NCBI GenBank assembly: GCA_964510345.1
Contig: CAZEBB010000021.1
Span: forward strand, 1-32,018
From: JAAYQA01 sp964510345
GTDB taxonomy: Bacteria > Bacillota > Clostridia > Tissierellales > Peptoniphilaceae
Reading direction: 5' to 3'
Length of the DNA stretch: 32,018 nt
How positions within the stretch are numbered: the stretch's first letter is position 1; every line of letters starts with the position of its first letter. The position numbers and the translations under genes were made by a program. This document shows, one piece after another, positions 6,953-14,190 of this stretch. The notes under the pieces were generated by a model. It was not told the DNA's origin and did not search any database. It worked only from the letters and a program-made list of their open reading frames with translations.

Positions 6953-8554
6953 CTACTCCTTATTCTGGATCGAAGCGCGGATGAAAGCTTCAAATAGTGG
7001 GTGAATCTTATTAGGACGCGACTTGAACTCCGGATGGAACTGGCACCCCAAGAAATGCGGGTGGTCCTTCAGTTCTAAGATCTCGACCAGATCCAACGCC
7101 TCATGATGGCCGGAAAACACGACACCGGCTTCTTCCAGTCTCTTTTTATAATCGTTATTGACTTCATAGCGATGGCGATGGCGCTCCGTAATATACTCCG
7201 AGCCATAGGCACGGTATGCAATGGTACCGGGCGTCAGTTTGCACTCGTAGTTGCCCAGTCGCAACGTGCCGCCGACATCCGTCACATCCCGTTGGTCTTC
7301 CATCAGGTGGATCACCGGGTCCGGCGTGTTGGGGTTAAACTCGTAGGAATCCGCTTCCGGCAAGCCGAGCAGATCCTGCGCCACGTCGATCGCCGCGATC
7401 TGCATGCCGAGGCAAATTCCGAAATACGGCACATTGTGCTGTCTCGCATAGCGCGACGTGAGCACCATGCCCTCGACCCCGCGTTCGCCGAAGCCGCCCG
7501 GGACGATGATACCGTCTAATGCGTGCAAGATGTTCGATGCATTGGATTGGTTGATCTCTTCCGAATCGATCCACTTGATGTCGACCCGGTGACCCTGCGC
7601 ATACCCCGCATCTTCTAGCGCTTGCGACACGGATAGATACGCGTCGTGCAGCGCGACATACTTGCCCACGAGCCCGATCGTGACTACGTCTTTCGACTCG
7701 CGGAAGCGCTTCACGATCGCCTTCCACTCCGAGAGATCGCTGTCGGGCTGTTCGAGGTTCAGCTCGCGCAAAATATAGTCGTCGACGCCCTGTTCTTTGA
7801 GTGACAACGGCACTTCATAGATAAAGTCCACATTATAGGACTGGACGATCGCCTCAATCGGCACATCGCAAAATAGGCTGAGCTTTTCTTTGATCTCGTC
7901 GGTAATGACTTCTTCGCAGCGGATCACGAACATATCCGCGCGGATCCCCAAACTCATGAGCTCCTTGTAGCTGTGTTGCGTGGGTTTCGTCTTCAGCTCA
8001 CCGGACGACGGGACCTTCGGGATCAAAGTGGTGTGAATGAAAAAGACATCTTCCCGCTTATTTTCCGAGTGAATCTGGCGGATCGCTTCGATAAACGGCA
8101 GCGACTCGATGTCCCCGACCGTGCCGCCGATTTCCGTTATGACAATATCCGCACCGGAATGCTCCGCCACGGAATACACTTTGTTTTTGATTTCGTCGGT
8201 AATATGCGGGATCACCTGCACGGTGGCGCCGTTATACTCGCCCCGTCGTTCCCGTTGAATCACCGAATTGTACACTTTTCCTGAGGTAATGCTCGAGTTC
8301 ATCGACAGTTCTTCGTCGATGAAGCGCTCGTAATGCCCGAGGTCGAGGTCGGTTTCGCCTCCGTCTTTGGTGACAAAAACCTCGCCATGCTGATAGGGGC
8401 TCATCGTCCCCGGGTCCACATTGATGTAAGGATCCATTTTCTGCATGAAAACGGTTAGCCCGCGGTCCTTCAATAGTCGGCCAATGCTGGCTCCGCTAAT
8501 CCCTTTTCCGATGCCGGACACCACGCCGCCTGTCACAAAAATATACTTCGCCAA
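6953..8554 (-). CDS. pyrG: CTP synthase
   Basis: Glutamine-dependent conversion of UTP to CTP. The 533-residue protein has the N-terminal synthase domain (YIFVTGGVVSGIGKGISGAS, SPYQHGEVFV, EIGGTVGDIESLPF) and a C-terminal class I glutaminase with the nucleophile in FGICLGMQ, PGGFGERG, and the His-Glu of CQFHPEF. The start is a TTG with GGGAGG 6 nt upstream. It has its own strong promoter and a leader terminator that ends 3 nt before the ribosome binding site, pointing to attenuation as known for pyrG in Bacillus. Confidence 0.97.
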   Translation of the reverse strand: MAKYIFVTGGVVSGIGKGISGASIGRLLKDRGLTVFMQKMDPYINVDPGTMSPYQHGEVFVTKDGGETDLDLGHYERFIDEELSMNSSITSGKVYNSVIQRERRGEYNGATVQVIPHITDEIKNKVYSVAEHSGADIVITEIGGTVGDIESLPFIEAIRQIHSENKREDVFFIHTTLIPKVPSSGELKTKPTQHSYKELMSLGIRADMFVIRCEEVITDEIKEKLSLFCDVPIEAIVQSYNVDFIYEVPLSLKEQGVDDYILRELNLEQPDSDLSEWKAIVKRFRESKDVVTIGLVGKYVALHDAYLSVSQALEDAGYAQGHRVDIKWIDSEEINQSNASNILHALDGIIVPGGFGERGVEGMVLTSRYARQHNVPYFGICLGMQIAAIDVAQDLLGLPEADSYEFNPNTPDPVIHLMEDQRDVTDVGGTLRLGNYECKLTPGTIAYRAYGSEYITERHRHRYEVNNDYKKRLEEAGVVFSGHHEALDLVEILELKDHPHFLGCQFHPEFKSRPNKIHPLFEAFIRASIQNKE

Positions 8555-8568
8555 TTTATCCTCCCAGC

Positions 8569-8602
8569 AAAAAAACGAAGAATTGGCACGTAGACCAATT
8601 CT
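8569..8602 (-). terminator. Leader terminator (attenuator candidate) of pyrG
   Basis: AGAATTGG and CCAATTCT form a perfect 8-bp stem with an 8-nt loop, followed by TCG and seven T on the minus strand. It lies downstream of the pyrG promoter and its T run ends 3 nt before the ribosome binding site, so it should cut the pyrG transcript before the gene unless overridden. Confidence 0.85.
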
Positions 8603-8658
8603 AGAAGCGGCAGTCTGCCATTTGTTCAGTTCGCGTTTCGCAAACCGGTGTTTTTTTT

Positions 8659-8687
8659 ATCATATCGAGAAACGGGGAGCGTGTCAA
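8659..8687 (-). promoter_or_regulatory. pyrG promoter
   Basis: TTGACA (8687-8682), 17-bp spacer, TATGAT (8664-8659). Eight consecutive A (8658-8651) follow, so transcription should begin within an A run. The -35 begins 8 bp after the nrdG stop codon. Confidence 0.9.
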
Positions 8688-8694
8688 GAAAAAT

Positions 8695-9267
8695 CTACGG
8701 GTGAGCCAGCCACAGGCGTTGATTGGCGCTGCCTCGATAGGCGAGGGTCAAGCTGCGCTCCGCTTCCACGTACTTTCCGTCGATGAGGAGATCGATTGCC
8801 ATGAGCAGTCTCTCAATCGAGGGGGTATCGTCCGCCTTCGCCTGTAGCTCCTCCAGCGTATACCCCGTGTATGCGACGACGCTGTACCCCATCTGCCGCG
8901 CCGCATTCGCTAGAGGATACAGCGCCTCCGCCTGTGCAAACGGCTCTCCTCCGGACAATGTGAGTCCTGCGGCCATCGGATTCTCCGCGAGGCGCTTGAG
9001 GAGATCGTCCGGCGAATAGAGTGTGCCTCCGGTGAAATCGTGCGTCTGCGGATTATGGCAACCGGGGCATCGGTGCGGGCACCCCTGCGCAAAGACGGCC
9101 AACCTCACTCCCGGTCCGTCCACGACAGAGCCCTCCACGATGCCCGAAAGGCGAAGCGGAGGGCGGTTGGTCGAAGGAAGCTCACGAGGGGAGAAGACGG
9201 GGCGCCCCAGTCTCTCCACCTCGGGATCCGTCGCGCTCACTTGAACGAATCGATCCTCTATAGCCAA
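8695..9267 (-). CDS. nrdG: Anaerobic ribonucleotide reductase activating protein
   Basis: Radical-SAM activase that installs the glycyl radical on NrdD under anaerobic conditions. The CX3CX2C iron-sulfur motif CPHRCPGC is at residues 63-70, followed by HNPQTHDF, the LSGGEPF SAM-binding motif and YTGYTLEEL. The chain of 190 residues has about 38 more N-terminal residues than typical NrdG, because the only in-frame start seen is a TTG at 9267 (or internal GTG codons near 9240). It overlaps nrdD by 10 bp without a clear ribosome binding site, so it is translationally coupled. The true start may be further in. Confidence 0.93.
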   Translation of the reverse strand: MAIEDRFVQVSATDPEVERLGRPVFSPRELPSTNRPPLRLSGIVEGSVVDGPGVRLAVFAQGCPHRCPGCHNPQTHDFTGGTLYSPDDLLKRLAENPMAAGLTLSGGEPFAQAEALYPLANAARQMGYSVVAYTGYTLEELQAKADDTPSIERLLMAIDLLIDGKYVEAERSLTLAYRGSANQRLWLAHP

Positions 9268-11597
9268 TGCTTGACCCGATCCTTTTCCTCTTGTGCCTTC
9301 GCGTCGTTGAAGCGGTCGGTCGTGCCGACGAGATAGCCCGTGATCCGTCGGATCCGCTGAAACTTCTCACCGTCTTCCGCACGCCCGCAACCGGGGCATA
9401 CGTCGTCGATAATGCCCGTATAGCCGCATACGGGGTCTCGATCCACCGGATGGTTCACGGAACCGTAGCCGATCCCGCACTCTTTCATATAGCGAATGAT
9501 GCTCTCAAACGCCGGTAGATTTTTTGAGGGGTCTCCGTCCATCTCGACATAGGTGATATGTCCGGCATTGGTCAGCGCGTGATACGGCGCTTCGATCGCG
9601 ATTTTTTTGTGCGCGGCGATCGGGCTGTACACCGGTACGTGAAACGAGTTGGTGTAATAACTGCGATCCGTTACTCCGGGAATCGTCCCGAAGCGGCGCT
9701 TATCCAATGCGACAAACCGACCGGACAGCCCCTCCGCCGGCGTTGCGATCAAGCTGTAGTTGAGCCCGCTTTCTTTCGCCATGCGGTCTGTAAACTCGCG
9801 CATGTAGCCGATGATCTCCAGACCTTGTTCCTGTGCCTTCTCGCTTTGCCCGTGATGCTCCCCCATCATGGCGACCAGCGCTTCTGCCAGACCGATAAAC
9901 CCGATCGTGAGCGTCCCGTGCTTGAGAACTTCCTCCACCGTATCATCCGGTCCCAGTGTCTCCGAGTCCAGCCAAATGCCCTGCCCCATCAAAAACGGAT
10001 AGTTCTTCTTGGTCTTGGCCGCCTGAATGCGAAACCGGTGGTACAGCTGGCGCACGCACAGATTCATACGGGCGTCCAATTTGTCGAAAAAGACCTCCCA
10101 GTTGCCGCCGGATTCGAGTGCAATGCGTGGCAGATTGACCGAGGTAAAGCTCAAGTTTCCCCGTCCGCTCGTTACCTCGCGCGACTTGTCGTGTTCGTTT
10201 CCCATAACCCGCGTGCGGCATCCCATATAGGCGACTTCTGAGTTGTAGTCGCCCGCTCGGTAGTACTGCGCATTAAACGGCGCATCCATAAAACTGAAAT
10301 TCGGGAACAGCCGCTTTGCCGACACTTTCATCGCCAAGCGGAATAAGTCGTAGTTCTCGTCCTCCGGATTGTCGTTGACGCCTTCTTTCACTTTGAAGAT
10401 CTGCACGGGGAAGATCGCCGTCTCACCGTTACCGAGTCCCGCTTCGGTCGCCAGCAGCAGATTTTTTGTCACCATGCGCCCTGCACATGACGTATCCGTC
10501 CCGTAGTTCACCGAGCTGAACGGCACCTGTGCGCCGGCGCGTGAATTCATCGTGTTGAGATTGTGGATGAACGCCTCCATCGCCTGAAAGGTCGCGCGGT
10601 CCGTATCGGCATAGGCATCAGCCAATAGCCTTGCGATCAGCTTGTGCCGTCTTTCCCCGGTGAGATGAGGTAACGCACGGTTGAACAACCCCGTTAGTTC
10701 TAGTGCCGTCCCTTCATCGTCGCCGATGGAGAGCACGCCCTCACTCGCCTCAAAATAGGCTTCGACCCACGCATCATCATTCTCCGACACTTCTTCCCCC
10801 AGCTCTTCCAGCAGATGGCCAAGGCGAATGATGTTCTTCTTCAGCGCCGACCGCCAGCTGGCTTCTACGCCCGGTGCCATCGCGTAATCGAAATGCGGGA
10901 TCGACTGCCCGCCGTGCATTTCATTTTGATTCGCCTGAATCGCAATACACGCGAGCGCCGAATAGCTCTGAATGCTCTTGGGCTTTCTAAGATACCCGTG
11001 TCCGGTAGAAAATCCGTTCTCGAAGAGCTTGATCAGGTCGATCTGACAGCAGGTTTCCGTCAACAAATAAAAGTCTTTATCGTGAATATGAATCTCGCCT
11101 TTGCGATGCGCGAGTTCCATCTCCTCGGGCAGTATATAAGAATCGATAAAGTGTTTAGACCCTTCCGACCCGTATTTAAGCATCGTGCCCATCGCGGTAT
11201 TTGCGTCGATATTGGCATTCTCGCGCTTCATATCCGCATCTTTTGCATCGGCGAAACTGATCTCCTTAAAGAGCTGCATGAGCTCCTTCCCCGTCTCGCG
11301 CTTGCGCTTGCGGTCTTCGCGATACAGGATATAGGCTTTAGCCGTTCGGCCGTAACCGAAGTGAATCAGCGACTGCTCCACCAAATCCTGAATGTGTTCC
11401 ACCGTCGGCTCCGATTTCTTCGGCAAGCGCGACACCACATCCGCCGTCAGCAGATCCAGTGCACTCGCCTGGATGCCCTCCTGCGTGGCATCCGCCGCCT
11501 TTTGAATTGCGTTTCTGATCTTGAAAGCGTCAAAGGGCATCGCCCCTCCGTCTCTTTTGATGACGCGAACCGGGCCTTCCATTAAATGCGTTGACAT
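9258..11597 (-). CDS. nrdD: Anaerobic (class III) ribonucleoside-triphosphate reductase
   Basis: Oxygen-sensitive glycyl-radical enzyme making dNTPs from NTPs. The 779-residue protein starts with an ATP-cone (RVIKRDGGAMPFDAFKIRNAI), which senses dATP/ATP. The core has HIHDKDFY, TLNSRAGAQ-like NTMNSRAGAQVPFSSVNYGTD and the active-site cysteine region DTSCAGR. The C-terminus has a zinc site (PVCGYTGIIDDVCPGCGR) and the glycyl-radical loop RRITGYLVGT, Gly about 754. The open frame runs upstream through the riboswitch to 11780, but the ATG at 11597 with AGGAGGAG upstream is the real start. Forms an operon with nrdG. Confidence 0.97.
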   Translation of the reverse strand: MSTHLMEGPVRVIKRDGGAMPFDAFKIRNAIQKAADATQEGIQASALDLLTADVVSRLPKKSEPTVEHIQDLVEQSLIHFGYGRTAKAYILYREDRKRKRETGKELMQLFKEISFADAKDADMKRENANIDANTAMGTMLKYGSEGSKHFIDSYILPEEMELAHRKGEIHIHDKDFYLLTETCCQIDLIKLFENGFSTGHGYLRKPKSIQSYSALACIAIQANQNEMHGGQSIPHFDYAMAPGVEASWRSALKKNIIRLGHLLEELGEEVSENDDAWVEAYFEASEGVLSIGDDEGTALELTGLFNRALPHLTGERRHKLIARLLADAYADTDRATFQAMEAFIHNLNTMNSRAGAQVPFSSVNYGTDTSCAGRMVTKNLLLATEAGLGNGETAIFPVQIFKVKEGVNDNPEDENYDLFRLAMKVSAKRLFPNFSFMDAPFNAQYYRAGDYNSEVAYMGCRTRVMGNEHDKSREVTSGRGNLSFTSVNLPRIALESGGNWEVFFDKLDARMNLCVRQLYHRFRIQAAKTKKNYPFLMGQGIWLDSETLGPDDTVEEVLKHGTLTIGFIGLAEALVAMMGEHHGQSEKAQEQGLEIIGYMREFTDRMAKESGLNYSLIATPAEGLSGRFVALDKRRFGTIPGVTDRSYYTNSFHVPVYSPIAAHKKIAIEAPYHALTNAGHITYVEMDGDPSKNLPAFESIIRYMKECGIGYGSVNHPVDRDPVCGYTGIIDDVCPGCGRAEDGEKFQRIRRITGYLVGTTDRFNDAKAQEEKDRVKHWL

Positions 11598-11681
11598 AAA
11601 AAAACTCCTCCTAAATGAGAAGCAAAATAAGAGATGTGTCTCTTGTTCGCTCCGTTTGTAATCTACCGTTACGCGGGCGAT

Positions 11682-11829
11682 CATAGGGCAAGTCTTCTGG
11701 CTCAGAGCAGCGACCTTTGACCCTTCCAGGCATGCCTGTGGTATCGTCAAAGTGATCTCCTTACAGCGGCGGGACCGCACAGGTATTTCACCTGTTTCCT
11801 CTTTTCAGCAAATGATGTTGCACCCTATG
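11682..11829 (-). promoter_or_regulatory. Cobalamin (B12) riboswitch upstream of nrdD
   Basis: The minus strand carries the B12-aptamer core: GAGGAAACAGGTGAAATACC, then TGCGGTCCCGCCGCTGTAA, and the B12-box-like GAGCCAGAAGACTTGCC. A closing stem CATAGGG/CCCTATG brackets the aptamer exactly. It ends 85 nt before the nrdD ATG. Downstream, CTTCTC can pair with GAGGAG of the ribosome binding site, and a short AAGAGA/TCTCTT hairpin followed by ATTTT is also present, so control could be at translation or termination. Likely effect: repression of class III reductase when B12 is plentiful. Confidence 0.93.
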
Positions 11830-11830
11830 A

Positions 11831-11877
11831 CTACTATATATAGTGTTTCTACGGTATTCGATCCATAGGTATTGTAT
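11831..11877 (-). promoter_or_regulatory. Probable tandem NrdR boxes in the nrdD promoter region
   Basis: ACACTATATATAGTAG (11846-11831) matches the NrdR palindrome ACACWATATWTWGTGT at 14 of 16 positions. A weaker site, ATACAATACCTATGGA (11877-11862), lies exactly 31 bp upstream, the three-turn spacing typical of NrdR box pairs. A possible -10 TATAGT (11838-11833) with a weak -35 (TCGAAT, 17 bp) overlaps the strong box, as expected for repression. Confidence 0.7.
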
Positions 11878-11878
11878 C

Positions 11879-11918
11879 AAAAAAGAGATGCCCACGCAAT
11901 CGTGTGCATCTCTTTTGT
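11879..11918 (-). terminator. Intrinsic terminator downstream of glnN
   Basis: AAAAGAGATGC and GCATCTCTTTT form an 11-bp stem with a nested ACG-CAAT-CGT hairpin at the top, followed on the minus strand by a T run. It separates glnN from the nrdD regulatory region. Confidence 0.88.
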
Positions 11919-11930
11919 AAGATTGTGTCG

Positions 11931-11972
11931 ATCCATCCCCCGCCCTTCGGGCACCCCCTTCTCCAAGGGGGC
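11931..11972 (-). repeat. Two-hairpin dispersed repeat, copy B
   Basis: Same element as copy A but its smaller hairpin has GCCC/GGGC arms instead of GGCGC/GCGCC. It lies in tandem with copy C (period 55 bp) between glnN and its terminator. Confidence 0.85.
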
Positions 11973-11985
11973 GAGGCTCCGGAGA

Positions 11986-12027
11986 ATCCATCCCCCGCCC
12001 TCCGGGCACCCCCTTCTCCAAGGGGGC
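11986..12027 (-). repeat. Two-hairpin dispersed repeat, copy C
   Basis: GCCC/GGGC subtype. Its end touches the last base of the glnN stop codon, so the element follows the gene with no spacer. Confidence 0.85.
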
Positions 12028-13904
12028 TATAAAGTCGTAAAGATCTCGTCGTACGTTGGGAGTGTCCAGTTCTTCGCGCTGACCATGGGCTCAAGCGCAT
12101 CGCACGCCTCGCGCACGGCCTCCATCGCCCGAATCCCCTCATCATTGATCAACTTTGCCTGCTTTCTGGGGCGGTTCATCGCTTCTACCTCATCGATGAT
12201 GCGCTCCAGTTCCCCTTGTGCTGCCAACAGCTTCTCAAAGAGATCCGACATATGCTGCATGCGCGTGGTCAACGCGGCATTGGGTACGACAGCCAGCATT
12301 TGCCCCAGCTCTGTGAGCTCTTGGGTGACGGCGAGCACCACGTCTTTGTGGATTACGGCGGTCAGCGTCTTCATCTCCAAGGCGCGGATATGCACGAATT
12401 CTTCAATGCCGATCTCATACAGGGCTTCCAACTCTTTGTGCGTGTAGATATCGTGGGCGGTAAACAGCGACTGGACATTTTCATCCAGTAGCGCCTTCAA
12501 CGCCTCCAAGTGTGTCCGCACTTCCAGCAGGCCGCGCTTCTTCGCCTCCTCGCGCCATGCGTCGCCGTAGCCGTCGCCGTCAAATAAGATGCGGCGATGN
12601 NNNNNNNNNNNNNNNNNNNNNNNNNNNNNNNNNNNNNNNNNNNNNNNNNNNNNNNNNNNNNNNNNNNNNNNNNNNNNNNNNNNNNNNNNNNNNNNNNNNA
12701 CGATGCCCTTCAACACCCCTTCGATAAACCGGCCCATGGTGATCGAGATGATCGCCGGTGGCGCTTCGCCGGCGCCGAGCCGATAGTCGTTACCCGGGTT
12801 GGACGCGCTGTACCGAAATAGATTCTGGTAGCGATCGACCGCCTCGATCACGGCCGTCACAAAAAGTAAGAAGCGCTTGTTGCAAGACGGGTCGTCGCCC
12901 GGATCAAAACAGTTTTCGCCGTAGTTGGAGACGAGCGACCAGTTATTGTGTTTACCGGACCCGTTGATGCCGCGGAAAGGCTTCTCGTGCAAGAGGCACA
13001 CGAGCCCGTGGTCTGCGGCGCTCTTTCTCAGGATCTCCATAATCATATGATTGTCATCGACGGCGACATTGCAGTGTTCGTGCAACGGTGCGATCTCAAA
13101 TTGGCAGGGAGCCGCTTCATTGTGCGCGGTTTGCACGAAGACGCCCATCGACCACAGTTTGTCGTTGATGTCTTCTAAGTAGGCGAGTACGCGTCCGGGG
13201 ATTGCACCCAGATAGTGGTCGTCCAGCGTTTGTCCTTTGGCCGCTTTCGCGCCGACCAAAGTGCATCCGCAGAGCACCAGATCGCGTCGTCTCTCGTAGA
13301 CCTTCTTGTCGACCAAGAAAAACTCCTGCTCCATCCCGACCATCGAGCGCACGCGCCACGTGTGTTCGTCGTGGATGGCGTTCAACACGCGCGTCGCGTG
13401 GGTCGAACACAAGTCGTGCGCGCGCAGAAGCGGGCCTTTCAGGTCCAGCGTCTCGCCGCTGTACGAGACGAAGACAGAGGGAATGTACAATACTTTGTCG
13501 AGGATGAAGGCATAGCTTGAAGCGTCCCAATACGTGTAGCCGCGCGCTTCAAAGGTCGCCCGCAAGCCGCCGGACGGAAATGAAGATGCATCCGGCTCCC
13601 CTTTGATCAGCTCCTTCCCGGAGAAGCGCACGATGGCCTCGCCGTCGTCCGAGCGATTGATAAACGACTCGTGCTTCTTCGCCGTCTGCCCATGCAGCGG
13701 GAAGAACCAGTGGCTGTAGTGCGTGGCACCGTTCTCGATCGCCCACTCCTTCATCGCATGGGCGATAATGTCCGCCGTATCGCGATCCAGCACGTCCTCC
13801 TTGCGAATGGCATTCTTCCACCGCAGGTAAATCGGGTAGGGAAGCTTCTTTTTCATCCGTTGTTTATTGAAGACTAGGCTGCCAAAATTTTCAAGTAATT
13901 GCAT
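12027..13904 (-). CDS. glnN: Type III glutamine synthetase, interrupted by an assembly gap
   Basis: ATP-dependent ammonium assimilation into glutamine. The GlnN (type III) form is shown by the N-terminal FGSLVFNKQRMKKKLP, HYSHWFFPLHGQTAKKHESF, SFPSGGLRATFEARGYTYWD, the EQEFFLVD metal ligands, ETAHNEAAPCQFEIAPL-like region and INGSGKHNNWS. A run of 100 N (12600-12699) removes the central part after GRFIEGVLKGI, before RILFDGDGYGDAW. Known GlnN proteins are about 700-730 residues; this reads as 625 with 34 unknown, so the real gap is probably about 300-400 bp and includes the conserved NRTSPFAFTGNKFE-type segment. The reading frame across the gap is accidental. It has its own promoter. Confidence 0.93.
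   Translation of the reverse strand: MQLLENFGSLVFNKQRMKKKLPYPIYLRWKNAIRKEDVLDRDTADIIAHAMKEWAIENGATHYSHWFFPLHGQTAKKHESFINRSDDGEAIVRFSGKELIKGEPDASSFPSGGLRATFEARGYTYWDASSYAFILDKVLYIPSVFVSYSGETLDLKGPLLRAHDLCSTHATRVLNAIHDEHTWRVRSMVGMEQEFFLVDKKVYERRRDLVLCGCTLVGAKAAKGQTLDDHYLGAIPGRVLAYLEDINDKLWSMGVFVQTAHNEAAPCQFEIAPLHEHCNVAVDDNHMIMEILRKSAADHGLVCLLHEKPFRGINGSGKHNNWSLVSNYGENCFDPGDDPSCNKRFLLFVTAVIEAVDRYQNLFRYSASNPGNDYRLGAGEAPPAIISITMGRFIEGVLKGIXXXXXXXXXXXXXXXXXXXXXXXXXXXXXXXXXXHRRILFDGDGYGDAWREEAKKRGLLEVRTHLEALKALLDENVQSLFTAHDIYTHKELEALYEIGIEEFVHIRALEMKTLTAVIHKDVVLAVTQELTELGQMLAVVPNAALTTRMQHMSDLFEKLLAAQGELERIIDEVEAMNRPRKQAKLINDEGIRAMEAVREACDALEPMVSAKNWTLPTYDEIFTTL
12600..12699. other. Assembly gap of exactly 100 N inside glnN
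   Basis: A round 100-N block is the usual placeholder for a scaffold join of unknown length. The missing glnN segment suggests the true distance is larger. Confidence 0.98.
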
Positions 13905-13933
13905 GGTGTTGCCACCTTCCTATAAGATGGTTT

Positions 13934-13963
13934 ATTTTACTGGAAAATGGGAAAATTTGTCAA
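13934..13963 (-). promoter_or_regulatory. glnN promoter
   Basis: TTGACA (13963-13958), 18-bp spacer, TAAAAT (13939-13934), 30 bp upstream of the ATG. The -35 directly abuts repeat copy D. No obvious GlnR-type operator was seen. Confidence 0.82.
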
Positions 13964-14006
13964 TCCATCCCCCGGCGCTCCGCGCCACCCCCTTCTCCAA
14001 GGGGGC
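13963..14006 (-). repeat. Two-hairpin dispersed repeat, copy D
   Basis: GGCGC/GCGCC subtype, ending at the -35 of the glnN promoter. Same orientation relative to transcription as the other copies. Confidence 0.85.
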
Positions 14007-14025
14007 CCGTAATGTGGACATAGGC

Positions 14026-14151
14026 AAAAATGTTGCGAAGGCAAGGGGATGTCCAAAAGCGCGACTCTGAGACGAATCCCACCATCGACCTAGTCTTTCA
14101 AGGGGATGAAGTCGAAGCTGGAGCGCGTTGGACTCCCCTGACGCAGCAACA
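14026..14151 (-). ncRNA. Unidentified rod-like structured element between ftsH and glnN
   Basis: On the minus strand the ends TGTTGC/GCAACA pair, then AGGGGA and TTGGAC/GTCCAA form 12 further pairs with one bulge, then CGACT/AGTCG and ATCCC/GGGAT pair around an apical loop. Five T follow directly after the outer stem. This could be a small RNA ending in its own terminator, a read-through processed RNA, or a decayed miniature mobile element. No promoter is visible between the ftsH terminator and the element. It does not match a riboswitch class I know. Confidence 0.45.
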
Positions 14152-14162
14152 TGAGATTAACT

Positions 14163-14188
14163 AAAAACGGAGCCTTGCGGCCCCGCTC
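14163..14188 (-). terminator. Intrinsic terminator of ftsH
   Basis: CGGGGCC-GCAA-GGCTCCG (one G-U) followed by five T on the minus strand, starting 3 nt after the ftsH stop. It ends the long glmU-to-ftsH series. Confidence 0.88.
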
Positions 14189-14190
14189 AT

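Noticed and set aside
11598..11780. N-terminal extension of nrdD by 61 codons
   Set aside because: It would translate through the cobalamin riboswitch, while the ATG at 11597 has a clear AGGAGG and begins the conserved ATP-cone.
14026..14151. 6S RNA, T-box or glutamine riboswitch upstream of glnN
   Set aside because: It is too short for 6S RNA, has no T-box GGTGGNACCGCG sequence, no recognisable riboswitch core, and the glnN promoter lies downstream of it, so it is not in the glnN leader.
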